From Paenibacillus sp. S150 (lineage in GTDB: Bacteria; Bacillota; Bacilli; Paenibacillales; Paenibacillaceae), in assembly GCF_019352175.1 (NCBI RefSeq), contig NZ_JACBYI010000039.1, forward strand, positions 1 to 64,000: a stretch of DNA of 64,000 bases. The letters are read 5' to 3'. The position numbers and the translations under genes were made by a program. This document shows positions 32,476-41,170 of the stretch, in pieces. The notes under the pieces were generated by a model that ran no database searches, was not told the DNA's origin, and saw only the letters and a list, made by a program, of their open reading frames with translations. Position 1 is the first letter of the stretch, and each line of letters opens with the position of its first letter.

Positions 32476-32773
32476 CTCTTATTTATTACCTCCCAAACAT
32501 TAATTACTTCAGTCGCAGTGAAAATGGACATGGGAAATATTACGGTTCAATTAACCAAATATATTAGATGAAATCTAAAGAATGAATCATAAGTATCAAT
32601 TAAGATGGCGCCAACCCAGTCAAGCTTATGAAAATAGAACCGCAAGGCCGGGCAGGATAGGTATTTTGGTGTATCCGCTCTCTCGGCAAACGGGATGGAC
32701 CCGCTGGCGCGGCATTCCTATTTACACCGCAGAGAAAAAGCCGGGCTGGGCAAGGAATTGCTGTGGGCACAGC
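32476..32773. other. Intergenic region between convergent-to-divergent units
   Basis: No supported gene. A 77-codon frame from 32582 has no ribosome site and biased composition. The left end presumably holds the promoter of the HD-GYP-like gene on the minus strand (TTGAACCGTAATATT region near 32540-32555), which I cannot define well. Confidence 0.4.
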
Positions 32774-32809
32774 AAAAAGAGACCAACGGCAGCTATCGTT
32801 GATCTCTTT
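32774..32809 (-). terminator. Terminator of the efflux pump gene (minus strand)
   Basis: On the minus strand AAAGAGATCAACG pairs with CGTTGGTCTCTTT across a short loop and is followed by a T run (AAAAAG on the plus strand at 32774). It lies 15 bases past the stop of the transporter gene. Confidence 0.75.
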
Positions 32810-32824
32810 GCATAATGATACCTC

Positions 32825-34321
32825 TCAGACTTCTTTGGCCACTGCCTTTTTCAGCTGCACTTCGGGCTCCTGCCCGGAGGACTGCCCCACACGCTTGATA
32901 AAGAAGGCGAGGAGCAAGCCGATGACGCCGATGCCTACGATCACGAGATAGGCATCATTGATGCCCTGGATGGAAGCTGCTGTAATCAGCTGCTCCTGTG
33001 TCGAGTTCTGGGCGGCCCCTCCTGCCGTCATATCCATCAGATGGGTTGTGGTACGGCTGGTCATTACGGTGACGAGCAGGGAGGTACCCACTGCACCGGC
33101 TACTTGTCTAATGGTATTGGAGATTGCCGTGCCATGTGCATTAAGCTTGGAAGGCAATTGATTGAGGCCCAGGGTCTGGATAGGCATGAGGAGCAGCGCC
33201 ATCCCGATCCGCCGGCCGGTTGACATGAACACCAGATACATGTAACTGGTCGAATCCGTCAGGTTCACAAAGCTTAGGGTCGTGGCAATTGTAATCAGCA
33301 GACCGATAACAGCCAGCCATTTCGCCCCGAACCGGTCGAAGAGCTTGCCGGTAACCGGCATGAGCAGTCCCATGATAAGCGCGCCGGGAAGCAGCAGCAA
33401 GCCGGACTCCATGGCAGTATAGCCGCGGGCATTCTGCAGATACAGAGGCAGCAGCATCATATCTGCATACATGATGATGGTAACCGCGATACTGATAATG
33501 GTTGTTAAGGAGAACATATTGTATTTGAAGACCCGCAGATCAAGCAGCGGGGTTGCGGCAGCCAGCTGCTTCCAAGTGAACAGGCCCAGGGAAACGACAC
33601 CGGCAGCCAGCGATGCAATGACCTCTGCGCCGGACCAGCCTGCGCTTGCCGCCCGGCTGAAGCCATACAGCAAGGTGCCGAAGCCGACAGTGGACAAGGT
33701 GACACTGATGAGATCGATTTTGGGGAACGAGCGTTCCGAAACATTTCTCAAATAAACAAATCCGCAGATAATCACAATGGCAGTGAGCGGGATCATGCCG
33801 TAAAACATAGCTTCCCATGTGTAATGCTCCAAAATATATCCGGCCAGAGTCGGTCCAATCGCAGGTGCGAAAATAATGGCCAACCCGACCATACCCATGG
33901 CTGCTCCCCGCTTCTCGCGGGGAAAAAGGGTTAAAATGACATTGGTGAGCAGCGGCATAATAATCCCGCCGCCGGCGGCCTGAATCATGCGCCCGGTCAG
34001 CAGCACCGGGAAGTTCGTCGCCACGGCGGATACAATCGTTCCGGCCATAAATATGAACATGGAAGCCTGGAAAAGCTCACGCGTCGTAAACCGCTGCATC
34101 AAATATGCCGTAATCGGAATCAGCACGCCGTTAACAAGCATATAGCCTGTGGTCAGCCACTGGGCCGTTGCAGCCGAGATATTAAAATCATGCATTAATT
34201 CCGGCACAGCCACACTCATTACCGTCTGATTCAGTGTCGCAAGAAAGGCGCCCAAAATCATAATGAATAAGATGGGCCCCTTTTTCACGGAACTGCTTGC
34301 TGCTTCTGTCTCTTTACTCAC
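32825..34321 (-). CDS. DHA2-family (EmrB/QacA-type) multidrug MFS transporter
   Basis: About 498 residues with 14 predicted membrane helices. Motifs are LNQTVMSVAVPELMHDF (helix 1, motif D1-like), QWLTTGYMLVNGVLIPITAY and QRFTTRELFQASMFIF (motif A region), and GRMIQAAGGGIIMPL (motif B with Arg), all usual in drug:proton antiporters. I prefer the GTG at 34321 after AAGGATGGAG; an ATG at 34351 adds ten residues. Divergent from the TetR gene at 34556, with operator-like sites between, so it is probably repressed by that protein. Confidence 0.9.
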   Translation of the reverse strand: MSKETEAASSSVKKGPILFIMILGAFLATLNQTVMSVAVPELMHDFNISAATAQWLTTGYMLVNGVLIPITAYLMQRFTTRELFQASMFIFMAGTIVSAVATNFPVLLTGRMIQAAGGGIIMPLLTNVILTLFPREKRGAAMGMVGLAIIFAPAIGPTLAGYILEHYTWEAMFYGMIPLTAIVIICGFVYLRNVSERSFPKIDLISVTLSTVGFGTLLYGFSRAASAGWSGAEVIASLAAGVVSLGLFTWKQLAAATPLLDLRVFKYNMFSLTTIISIAVTIIMYADMMLLPLYLQNARGYTAMESGLLLLPGALIMGLLMPVTGKLFDRFGAKWLAVIGLLITIATTLSFVNLTDSTSYMYLVFMSTGRRIGMALLLMPIQTLGLNQLPSKLNAHGTAISNTIRQVAGAVGTSLLVTVMTSRTTTHLMDMTAGGAAQNSTQEQLITAASIQGINDAYLVIVGIGVIGLLLAFFIKRVGQSSGQEPEVQLKKAVAKEV

Positions 34322-34370
34322 TTCACTCCATCCTTTCAAATCGCCGATCATGGACTAAATTTACAGTGTG

Positions 34371-34385
34371 TTGTATAGTTTACAA
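34371..34385. promoter_or_regulatory. Operator-like half of the tetR-efflux intergenic region
   Basis: TTGTA-TAGTT-TACAA is an inverted repeat lying 50 bases upstream of the efflux gene start. Related strings, TTAGTTTACGG (34451) and TTGTAGTTTAC (34513), occur across the same gap, which suggests multiple binding sites for one regulator. Confidence 0.45.
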
Positions 34386-34492
34386 TGTATAAAGTTGATT
34401 ATAGATGAAAATTTCATGCAATCAAGCAACGATTTCTGAAAAAGTGTATATTAGTTTACGGATTTCAGCTAAATGTAGCTTTACTATTTAAA

Positions 34493-34521
34493 AAACTACA
34501 AATATTTAAAAATTGTAGTTT
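34493..34521. promoter_or_regulatory. Operator-like inverted repeat upstream of tetR
   Basis: AAACTACAA (34493-34501) and TTGTAGTTT (34513-34521) are perfect 9-bp arms with an 11-base AT-rich centre. It ends 34 bases before the TetR start codon. Position and symmetry fit autoregulation by a TetR dimer. Confidence 0.55.
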
Positions 34522-34555
34522 ACTTGGCAAAAGCAAAAAAATGGAGGAGAGCGGG

Positions 34556-35128
34556 ATGGATAATCCAACGAATCGGACAGATCCGCGGGTGCTGCGCACA
34601 CGCCAATTGCTTCGGAATGCCGTTATTGAGCTGCTTGAGGAAATGGATATCGAGAAAATTTCGGTCAACCGCATCGCAGAGCGGGCGAAGATCAATCGCG
34701 TCACCTTTTATCTGCATTACCGGGATATCCCGGATATGCTCGATAAAATGGCGGATGAAATGGTCGAGGACATTCAACAGGTGCTGAACAACTATTCGGG
34801 GCTGGAGGACCAAGAAGAATGGCCGCTGCTGGAGAACCTTCTCAAGCATATCGGGGAAAATTCGAGGTTTTACAAGGTTATTCTCACAACACGGCAAATT
34901 ACAGTTTTTTCGGATCGTTTGTTCAAGCTGCTATCGGAAATCATTGTGGGCAGGCTGGAGAAAAAGCAGAGCATCCCCGGCATCCCGGCAGCAAATATCC
35001 AAAGAGAAATTGCCATCTGGTATGGATCAGCGGCCTTGATTGGCACAATCGTGGCTTGGCTGCGCAAGGACATGCCCTATACGCCGTCTTTTCTTGCCAG
35101 GCAAATCACTGCGCTCCGCTCTCAGTAA
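34556..35128 (+). CDS. TetR/AcrR-family transcriptional regulator
   Basis: A 190-residue protein from ATG 34556 (GGAGGAG upstream). The N-terminal helix-turn-helix reads RTRQLLRNAVIELLEEMDIE, KISVNRIAERAKINRVTFYLHY; the tail resembles the TetR_C domain found in regulators with TxxxxxxFLY-type ligand cores (NSRFYKVILTTRQ, WYGSAALIGTIVAWLRKDMP). The DNA-binding part has the DhaS-like YxHYxDI motif. It is divergent from an efflux pump and probably represses it until a toxic ligand binds. Confidence 0.88.
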   Translation: MDNPTNRTDPRVLRTRQLLRNAVIELLEEMDIEKISVNRIAERAKINRVTFYLHYRDIPDMLDKMADEMVEDIQQVLNNYSGLEDQEEWPLLENLLKHIGENSRFYKVILTTRQITVFSDRLFKLLSEIIVGRLEKKQSIPGIPAANIQREIAIWYGSAALIGTIVAWLRKDMPYTPSFLARQITALRSQ

Positions 35129-35152
35129 GAAATTGAAAGCGTAAGCACCGGG

Positions 35153-35180
35153 CAGCTTGTCTACGGACAGGCTGTTTTTT
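35153..35180 (+). terminator. tetR terminator
   Basis: CAGCTTGTC pairs with GACAGGCTG across TACG with one G-T pair, followed by TTTTTT. It begins 25 bases after the stop. Confidence 0.75.
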
Positions 35181-35310
35181 GAATGAGAATTTATAGGTTT
35201 TGGGGGAAGCGAAGCTTATCCGTTATTTCACGGCTGCGGTGTAAATGAACGAATGGATCGGGACTTCGGCCAAGCAAACTGCGCGATTGCGTTGGCTGCA
35301 GCGGGGAGGA

Positions 35311-35832
35311 CGGTGGAATCAAAGGCAGAAGTACCTTTGAATTCGCCCGAAGCCGGCTGGACGGTGGAATCAGAGGCAGAAGTACCTTTGATTCTCCTAG
35401 AAGCCGGCAGGACGGTGGAATCAAAGGCAGAAGTGCCTTTGAATTCGCCCGAAGCCGGCTGGACGGTGAAATCAGAGGCATAAGTACCTTTGATTTCGTC
35501 CAAAGCCGGCAGGAAGGTGAAATCAGAGGCAGAAGTGCCTTTGAATTCGCCCGAAGCCGGCTGGACGGTGAAATCAGAGGCATAAGTACCTTGGATTTCG
35601 TCCAAAGGCGGCTGGCTGGTGGAATCAAAGGCAGAAGTACCTTTGATTTCGTCCAAAGGCGGCTGGCTGGTGGAATCAAAGGCATAAGTACCTTTGATTT
35701 CGTCCAAAGCCGGCAGGACGGTGGAATCAGAGGCAGAAGTGCCTTTGATTTCGCCCGAAGCCGGCTGGCTGGTGGAATCAAAGGCAGAAGTACCCTTGAT
35801 TTCGCCTGAAGCCGGCTGGACGGTGAAATCAG
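35311..35832. repeat. 51-bp minisatellite, about ten units (family member 1)
   Basis: Units start every 51 bases from 35311 (35362, 35413, 35464, 35515, 35566, 35617, 35668, 35719, 35770, and a partial at 35821). Each has CGGTG(G/A)AATCA(A/G)AGGCA, then (G/T)AAGT(A/G)CCTTTGA(A/T)TT, then C(G/A)AAG(G/C)CGGCTGG or close. Because 51 is divisible by three, open frames run through the array on both strands (35191-35781 and 35228-36016 on minus), but none has a ribosome site or a family match; I do not call them genes. In one plus-strand frame the unit reads GGIKGRSTFDFVQRRLA, like the array at 50530. Confidence 0.9.
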
Positions 35833-35932
35833 CGCGAAATGATTCTTCTCCTCCCCACTGAAATGGCAGCATTCTTAATATAGGACGCCGGTAGGCGTCT
35901 TTTTTGAAAGATAAGAATTTATCCTGAATTTC

Positions 35933-36076
35933 GAAAGTGAAATGAACAAATCCAGATCGGACAAGGGATAAACCTCCTTTTTCCTTCACCCATTGGGTGC
36001 AAGCTGTTTTTAGCAAGAAATCCCTTCGTGTAGAGCTTTTTAGATGATTTGTGGATACTTACTTTCGAAATTCAGG
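35933..36076. repeat. 144-bp MITE-like element with 16-bp terminal inverted repeats
   Basis: CCTGAATTTCGAAAGT (35933-35948) and ACTTTCGAAATTCAGG (36061-36076) are perfect inverse copies; adding the next bases extends the match to about 18. The same ends bound the shorter element at 653-728. The interior has a T-rich stretch and no frame of note. Confidence 0.6.
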
Positions 36077-36078
36077 AT

Positions 36079-36152
36079 TATATGTTTTTGGGGTCCCCGC
36101 AAAGTACCTGAGTTATCATCGAAGCCAAGGCCCCACTTTGTGGGGTTATTGT
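36079..36152. repeat. Second copy of the terminator-bearing ~70-bp repeat
   Basis: ATATGTTTTTGGGGTCCCCG through GGCCCCACTTTGTGGGGTTATT matches 20190-20265. It directly abuts the MITE-like element and faces an intergenic stretch with no upstream gene to terminate, so it is here as a repeat rather than as a functional terminator. The gap on to 36400 shows nothing else. Confidence 0.65.
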
Positions 36153-36400
36153 GTGTGCACCAAAGTGCTTCCGTCCCGGATTCATTGCAGTCCCGGCAGA
36201 ATGCGATATCCGCTAATGACAACCGGAGGGTCTGGAATGAATAACAACGGCTCAGAAATCCCGTCGCAGCAAGGGTTGAAGGATGGTACTAAGATGACTA
36301 TAGACGGCAATTGAAAAGGTAATCTATATTGGTGGCAGAGCAAGCAGCTGCTGCCCGCAAACAATGTACAGAGGAAAAGCGTCTCTGTGCGGATAAAAAA

Positions 36401-36414
36401 TGAATACGCTTTCC
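36401..36414 (+). promoter_or_regulatory. Candidate cre (CcpA) site upstream of the GH5 operon
   Basis: TGAATACGCTTTCC matches the catabolite-responsive element consensus TGWAANCGNTNWCA at all but two positions. It is 46 bases upstream of the first gene of a sugar-degrading operon, a typical place for repression by CcpA when a preferred sugar is present. Confidence 0.35.
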
Positions 36415-36459
36415 AATTTGAATAATGAGATTGAATCACATCCCTAGGAGGCTGCCTTT

Positions 36460-37581
36460 ATGATATCGGTTGTAAAATCCAGGTCTGTATCCGTATGGTT
36501 TGTCTGTACAATTCTATTGGTTTCTCTGGTCATGGGGGGAGGAAATGTCAAGGCGGAGGATGCGGCAGAAACCGCTGTCAGCCCTCCGGCGACGGCTAAG
36601 GAGATAGTCAGTCTCATGGGAAGAGGGACCAATCTGGGCAATACGTTTGAAGGGAATTGGAACAGCCAGAGTTACGAAGATGTGAAGGCGGCCATGGACG
36701 CTTTTATCGCGGCGGGCTACACCAACATCCGGATGCCGGTCAACTGGGGCGGACGGGGCAGCAAATATCCTTCAACGGCGGATGAGCTTGGACATTTCTC
36801 CGCCACCGCTCCGAATGTGGCAACGGTGAAGCGGCTGGTGGATTATGTGCTGAAGGATGTGAACCCCCAGCGGAAAAGCGAAGGCAAGCCGCAAATCATC
36901 CTGATCATCAACACGCATCATGAAGAATGGGCCATGGAATCGGTGCTGGGCGAGCCTGCATTCGAAGCCAATATGCAGAGACTGGAAACGATCTGGACGG
37001 GAATTGCCGATCTGTTCAAGGATGAGCCTGAAACGCTGCTGTTCGAGTTATTCAATGAGCCGCATCTGAGCCTGAATACCGGCGCTCTGGCCAAAGCCAG
37101 TGTCATCGAATTGAATAAGCGTGCATATGCGGCCATCCGCAGCTTCACCGCAGACGGCAAGCAGCCGCATGCCTACCGGAACCTGATCTTTGGCGGGTAC
37201 AACTATAACAGCGGCTGGGGGTTGTATGATACTTACCGCAATCCGCAGGACCTGCCGGGGCAGGGGGCGGACCGCTATGTGATAGGCACTTATCATTCGT
37301 ATTTTCAGAATTTGGAGGATCATCTGAAGCGTGTGGACGATGTGAAGCGGGAGTTTGCAGATGTGCATGATATTCCGGTATATCTGGGCGAGTTCGGATA
37401 TGAACACCGGGGAGTCATCACCGACACGCTTCTGGATTCATACCGGCAGATTGCAAACAAAGCCATCGCCGGACAGTTTGCTTTTTCCGTATGGGATGAC
37501 AATGGCTGGTATCAAATCTATAACCGCTCTACCGGGCAATTCAATGCGCTTAAGGATCAGGTGCTGAATCTGGGCAACTGA
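36460..37581 (+). CDS. Secreted glycoside hydrolase family 5 (cellulase-like) enzyme
   Basis: A 373-residue protein with a Sec signal (basic start, hydrophobic VWFVCTILLVSLVMGG, likely cleavage near residue 32). The GH5 barrel shows GRGTNLGNTFEG, YTNIRMPVNW, THHEEW, the acid/base Glu200 in LFELFNEPH and the nucleophile Glu311 in VYLGEFGYEH. Such enzymes cut beta-1,4-linked glucans, mannans or related chains. CTAGGAGG precedes the ATG. It is the only exported enzyme of the operon, so it probably frees oligosaccharides outside the cell for the ABC importer encoded next. Confidence 0.92.
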   Translation: MISVVKSRSVSVWFVCTILLVSLVMGGGNVKAEDAAETAVSPPATAKEIVSLMGRGTNLGNTFEGNWNSQSYEDVKAAMDAFIAAGYTNIRMPVNWGGRGSKYPSTADELGHFSATAPNVATVKRLVDYVLKDVNPQRKSEGKPQIILIINTHHEEWAMESVLGEPAFEANMQRLETIWTGIADLFKDEPETLLFELFNEPHLSLNTGALAKASVIELNKRAYAAIRSFTADGKQPHAYRNLIFGGYNYNSGWGLYDTYRNPQDLPGQGADRYVIGTYHSYFQNLEDHLKRVDDVKREFADVHDIPVYLGEFGYEHRGVITDTLLDSYRQIANKAIAGQFAFSVWDDNGWYQIYNRSTGQFNALKDQVLNLGN

Positions 37582-37613
37582 CCCTTGGGTTACGCTGGAA
37601 ATGGGGAAGGAAC

Positions 37614-38567
37614 ATGGGAAATCCATTAGCGGCTTCGAAGCCGTCAATGACAAATGTGTACCGCAGGCAGAAGCTGAAGCGTCTGGTCCGCAACCGCTGG
37701 CTGTATATCATGCTGCTGCCCGGACTGCTGTATTTTATCATTTTCAAATATGTCCCTATGTATGGGGTACTGCTGGCTTTTAAAAACTATCAGCCCTTTC
37801 TGGGCTTCGTGGACAGCGAATGGGTGGGGATGAAGCATTTTGACCGTTTTTTCGGCGATCCGCTGTTCTGGCGGCTGCTGAAGAATACGTTCGTGCTGGC
37901 CGCTTACAATATTTTATTCTTTTTTCCGCTGCCGATTATTCTGGCACTGCTGCTTAATGAACTGAGGTCGCAGACGTACAAGAAGTGGATTCAGACTATG
38001 GTTTATATCCCTCATTTCATGTCGTGGGTCGTTATCGTTTCGATTGCCTATCTGTTCTTCACTACCGAGGGCGGTCTGATTAACGAAGCGATTGCGTCCA
38101 TGGGGGGCGAGAAAATCCAGTTCCTGCTCAGTCCCGGCTGGTTCCGGACGTTCATTACGGGGGAAGTGATGTGGAAGGAAACAGGATGGGGAACTATTAT
38201 CTTCCTGGCCGCGCTTGCCGGAGTGGACACACAGCAGTATGAGGCTGCCAGAATCGACGGGGCTGGACGCATGCGCCAGTTATGGCATATCACGCTGCCG
38301 GCCATCCGGTCCACCATCGTTATTCTGCTTATCCTGCGGCTGGGAAATTTCCTGGATACAGGATTTGAACAAATCTGGCTGATGCTGAATCCGCTCAACC
38401 GCGAAGTAGGCGAAGTCTTCGACACCTATGTGTATGCCACCGGGATCTCCCAGGGGGAGTACAGCTACAGTACCGCCGTCGGATTGTTCAAGTCCGTTGT
38501 GGGGCTGGTTCTGGTCTTCGGCTCCAACTTCCTGGCCAAGCGATTCGGTGAGGAAGGAATTCTCTAA
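37614..38567 (+). CDS. LplB-type sugar ABC transporter permease
   Basis: A 317-residue membrane protein with six helices. YFIIFKYVPMYGVLLAFKNY near the first helix and the EAA loop YEAARIDGAGRMRQLWHITL are typical of the LplB/YtcP branch that imports oligosaccharides such as aldouronates or rhamnogalacturonan fragments. GGAAGGA precedes the ATG. No ATPase gene lies in the operon, as usual for this group: a shared MsmX-type ATPase elsewhere is expected. Confidence 0.93.
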   Translation: MGNPLAASKPSMTNVYRRQKLKRLVRNRWLYIMLLPGLLYFIIFKYVPMYGVLLAFKNYQPFLGFVDSEWVGMKHFDRFFGDPLFWRLLKNTFVLAAYNILFFFPLPIILALLLNELRSQTYKKWIQTMVYIPHFMSWVVIVSIAYLFFTTEGGLINEAIASMGGEKIQFLLSPGWFRTFITGEVMWKETGWGTIIFLAALAGVDTQQYEAARIDGAGRMRQLWHITLPAIRSTIVILLILRLGNFLDTGFEQIWLMLNPLNREVGEVFDTYVYATGISQGEYSYSTAVGLFKSVVGLVLVFGSNFLAKRFGEEGIL

Positions 38568-38594
38568 GGAAAAACAGCGAAAGGAGGTAGAATT

Positions 38595-39476
38595 GTGGTA
38601 AAAGAAACATCGTGGGGCAGCCGCCTGTTTGATGCGTTTAATGTGATTCTGCTGGCGGTGATCGCTCTCATCACCATTATCCCGTTCATTTATATCGTTG
38701 CAGGTTCATTTGCCACCCAACGGGAGCTGCTTGAAAAAGGGTTTATTCTCTTCCCGACAGAATTTTCAATGGAAGCGTACAACTACATCTTTTCGACCAG
38801 CACACTGCTGCGAAGCTTGGGAGTCACCGTCTTCATCACCGTGGTGGGCACCCTGATCAATATTACGCTTACTTGCCTGATGGCCTATCCGTTATCCCGC
38901 AAAGATATGGATTTCCGCTCTCCGATACAGCTTATGGTAATCTTCACCATGCTGTTCAGCGGGGGGATGATCCCGACGTTCCTGGTCGTCAAGGAACTGG
39001 GGATGCTGGATACGTACTGGTCGCTGCTGCTTCCCGGCGCCATCAGCGCTTTTAATCTGATTATCATCCGCAGCTTCTTTCAGCAGCTTCCGCCGGATCT
39101 GGAGGAATCGGCCAAAATTGACGGGGCCAGCGATCCCGGCATTCTGGTGAGGATTGTCATTCCCTTATCCCTGCCGGCCCTGGCCACGTTCTCTCTGTTC
39201 TACGCCGTAGGCCACTGGAATACTTACTTCAGCTCCATACTCTACATTAATGATTCTACAATGTGGCCGATTCAGGTGCTGCTGAGACAGATTGTTATGC
39301 TGTCCCAAGGTGCCAGCCTCGGGGATACCTCTTCTCTTGAGGGGAACTTCGTGCCTCCCGACCAGGCCGTGAAAATGGCCGTGATCGTGATCTCCACGAT
39401 TCCGATTCTTATAGTGTATCCGTTCCTGCAGAAGCATTTTGCCAAAGGCGTGCTGCTGGGTTCGGTCAAGGGCTGA
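38595..39476 (+). CDS. LplC-type sugar ABC transporter permease
   Basis: A 293-residue second permease from GTG 38595 after AAAGGAGG. It has six helices, the EAA loop LEESAKIDGASDPGILVRIV and the C-terminal VYPFLQKHFAKGVLLGSVKG that marks LplC proteins. It pairs with the LplB protein to form the channel. Confidence 0.93.
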   Translation: MVKETSWGSRLFDAFNVILLAVIALITIIPFIYIVAGSFATQRELLEKGFILFPTEFSMEAYNYIFSTSTLLRSLGVTVFITVVGTLINITLTCLMAYPLSRKDMDFRSPIQLMVIFTMLFSGGMIPTFLVVKELGMLDTYWSLLLPGAISAFNLIIIRSFFQQLPPDLEESAKIDGASDPGILVRIVIPLSLPALATFSLFYAVGHWNTYFSSILYINDSTMWPIQVLLRQIVMLSQGASLGDTSSLEGNFVPPDQAVKMAVIVISTIPILIVYPFLQKHFAKGVLLGSVKG

Positions 39477-39584
39477 CCAATCCTTTTATTACTACTTCCC
39501 CGGAGTCGCGCCCAGCCCTTGCAAGAAAATCTGAGTTTGACTTATCCACGCCTCACCCAACTGACGATAAAGGAATGATCTATA

Positions 39585-41105
39585 ATGATGAACATAAATA
39601 AAGGGGCAAAACGCTGGAAACGGCTGGCACTGACGACTTTTTCTGCGGCGCTGGTGCTGGGGGCTTTGTCCGGATGCGGCGGCAATAAAGACGAAAACGC
39701 ACAAGGGGCGGACGGAACGGCTCCATCTGCCGCCCGGTATAAGATGTCCCTCATGCTGACCAGCTACAATCCGGAGCCGATGGACCCGAATGGGGAGATC
39801 TATAAACAGCTCCAGGAACGGACCAACACCGATCTCAAAATAACATGGGTGCCGTCCACGACCTACTCCGATAAATTAAGCGCCACCGTGGCATCGGGAG
39901 AACTGCCCAGCGCCGTGCTTGTGCTGGATCAGAAGCTCCCCTACATTGTGAATTCGGCGCGTTCCGGGATGTTTTGGGAGCTGGGTCCATACTTGAAGGA
40001 CTACCCGAATTTGAGCCGGATGAGCGAGGTGGCCCTGAATGCCATCTCCATTGACGGGAAGGTGTACGGGATCTACCGCGCACGGGATCTGGCCAGAGAC
40101 GGCCTGATGCTGCGCAAGGACTGGCTGGACAATCTGGGGCTTCAGGAGCCGGGGACCGTAGATGAGTTCTATCAGGTGCTGAAGGCGTTCGTGCAGAATG
40201 ATCCGGACCAGAACGGCAAAGCCGATACCATCGGCCTGGCGGAGCAGCAGGTAGCTGCGGGCTGGAGAGCCATGCTGACCTGGATGGGCGGCCCGGCGGA
40301 CTGGGAGATCAAGGACGGAAAAGCAAGTCCGGCCCATCTGTCGCCGGCTTTTATGGAAACCATGAACTTCTACAAGAAGCTGTATGATGAGAAGCTCATC
40401 AACCTGGATTTCGCCGTAGTCAAAGACGGCAAGCAAATGATCAATGCGGGCAAGGCGGGAGCGTGGATTGCCAATCTGAACGATGCCAACGGCATTGAGG
40501 AGAGCGTTATGAAGGTCACACCTGCCGGCAAAATCACCATGGTCAATGCGCTGGAAGGGCCGGAGGGACTCCGCAGTCCCGGCGGGTCGGGTTCATACGG
40601 CATGTTCATGATTCCCAAGACTTCCGTGAAAACGGAGGAGGATCTCAAGGCTGTGCTGAACTTTTTTGATAAAGTGTCCGATGAGGATATGCAGAACATG
40701 CTGGTCAATGGTCTGGAAGGACGGCAGTTCACGCTGGAGAACGGAAATTATGTCAAAACAACGGATTCCAAGCTGCTGGCCGAATACGGCATGGGCGATT
40801 CCTCGCAGCTGGCGGTGTTAAGAGATAAAGTGGTGACTTACGGCAATCCGCTTGTCCATCTGCGTGACGAGATGTGGCAGAAGAACGAGGAAATTGCCGT
40901 GGTGAATCCGGTGCAGCCCTTCATCTCCGACACTTACAGTGAACGGGGCTCGGAGCTCAATAAAATTATTGACGACGCCCGGGTCCGGTATATCATGGGG
41001 GATATCGATGAGGCCGGGTGGAATCAGGCAGTGGCCAAATGGGAGCAGGATGGCGGCAACAAGGTGATTGAAGAGTACACCGAGGCCTACAATAATGCGC
41101 AATAA
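39585..41105 (+). CDS. Extracellular sugar-binding lipoprotein (LipO/family 1)
   Basis: A 506-residue lipoprotein: basic N-terminus, hydrophobic stretch, lipobox LSGC with Cys31, then a short acidic linker. The rest is a large two-lobed receptor (NTDLKITWVPSTTYSDKLSA, YGIYRARDLARDGLMLRKDW, GSYGMFMIPKTSVKTEEDLK), the class partnered with LplB/LplC permeases. AAAGGA lies before ATG 39585; a second ATG follows directly. It should capture the oligosaccharide released by the GH5 enzyme. Confidence 0.92.
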   Translation: MMNINKGAKRWKRLALTTFSAALVLGALSGCGGNKDENAQGADGTAPSAARYKMSLMLTSYNPEPMDPNGEIYKQLQERTNTDLKITWVPSTTYSDKLSATVASGELPSAVLVLDQKLPYIVNSARSGMFWELGPYLKDYPNLSRMSEVALNAISIDGKVYGIYRARDLARDGLMLRKDWLDNLGLQEPGTVDEFYQVLKAFVQNDPDQNGKADTIGLAEQQVAAGWRAMLTWMGGPADWEIKDGKASPAHLSPAFMETMNFYKKLYDEKLINLDFAVVKDGKQMINAGKAGAWIANLNDANGIEESVMKVTPAGKITMVNALEGPEGLRSPGGSGSYGMFMIPKTSVKTEEDLKAVLNFFDKVSDEDMQNMLVNGLEGRQFTLENGNYVKTTDSKLLAEYGMGDSSQLAVLRDKVVTYGNPLVHLRDEMWQKNEEIAVVNPVQPFISDTYSERGSELNKIIDDARVRYIMGDIDEAGWNQAVAKWEQDGGNKVIEEYTEAYNNAQ

Positions 41106-41170
41106 GCGTGAATGAAAATCCCCATATGCTAAAATAAAAGGCAACCAAACGATTGCGGGGGTAGTGAGTC

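Noticed and set aside
32582..32815. 77-codon frame in the gap before the efflux gene
   Set aside because: No ribosome site, and its 3' part is the terminator hairpin of the opposite gene.
35131..35145. TTGAAAGCGTAAGCA, a full match to the loose cre consensus
   Set aside because: It lies between the tetR stop and its terminator, more than 1.3 kb from any sugar gene start, so it is probably chance.
35191..36016. Long open frames through the 51-bp array, up to 262 codons on the minus strand
   Set aside because: They exist because the period is a multiple of three; no ribosome site, no family match, and frames are open on both strands.
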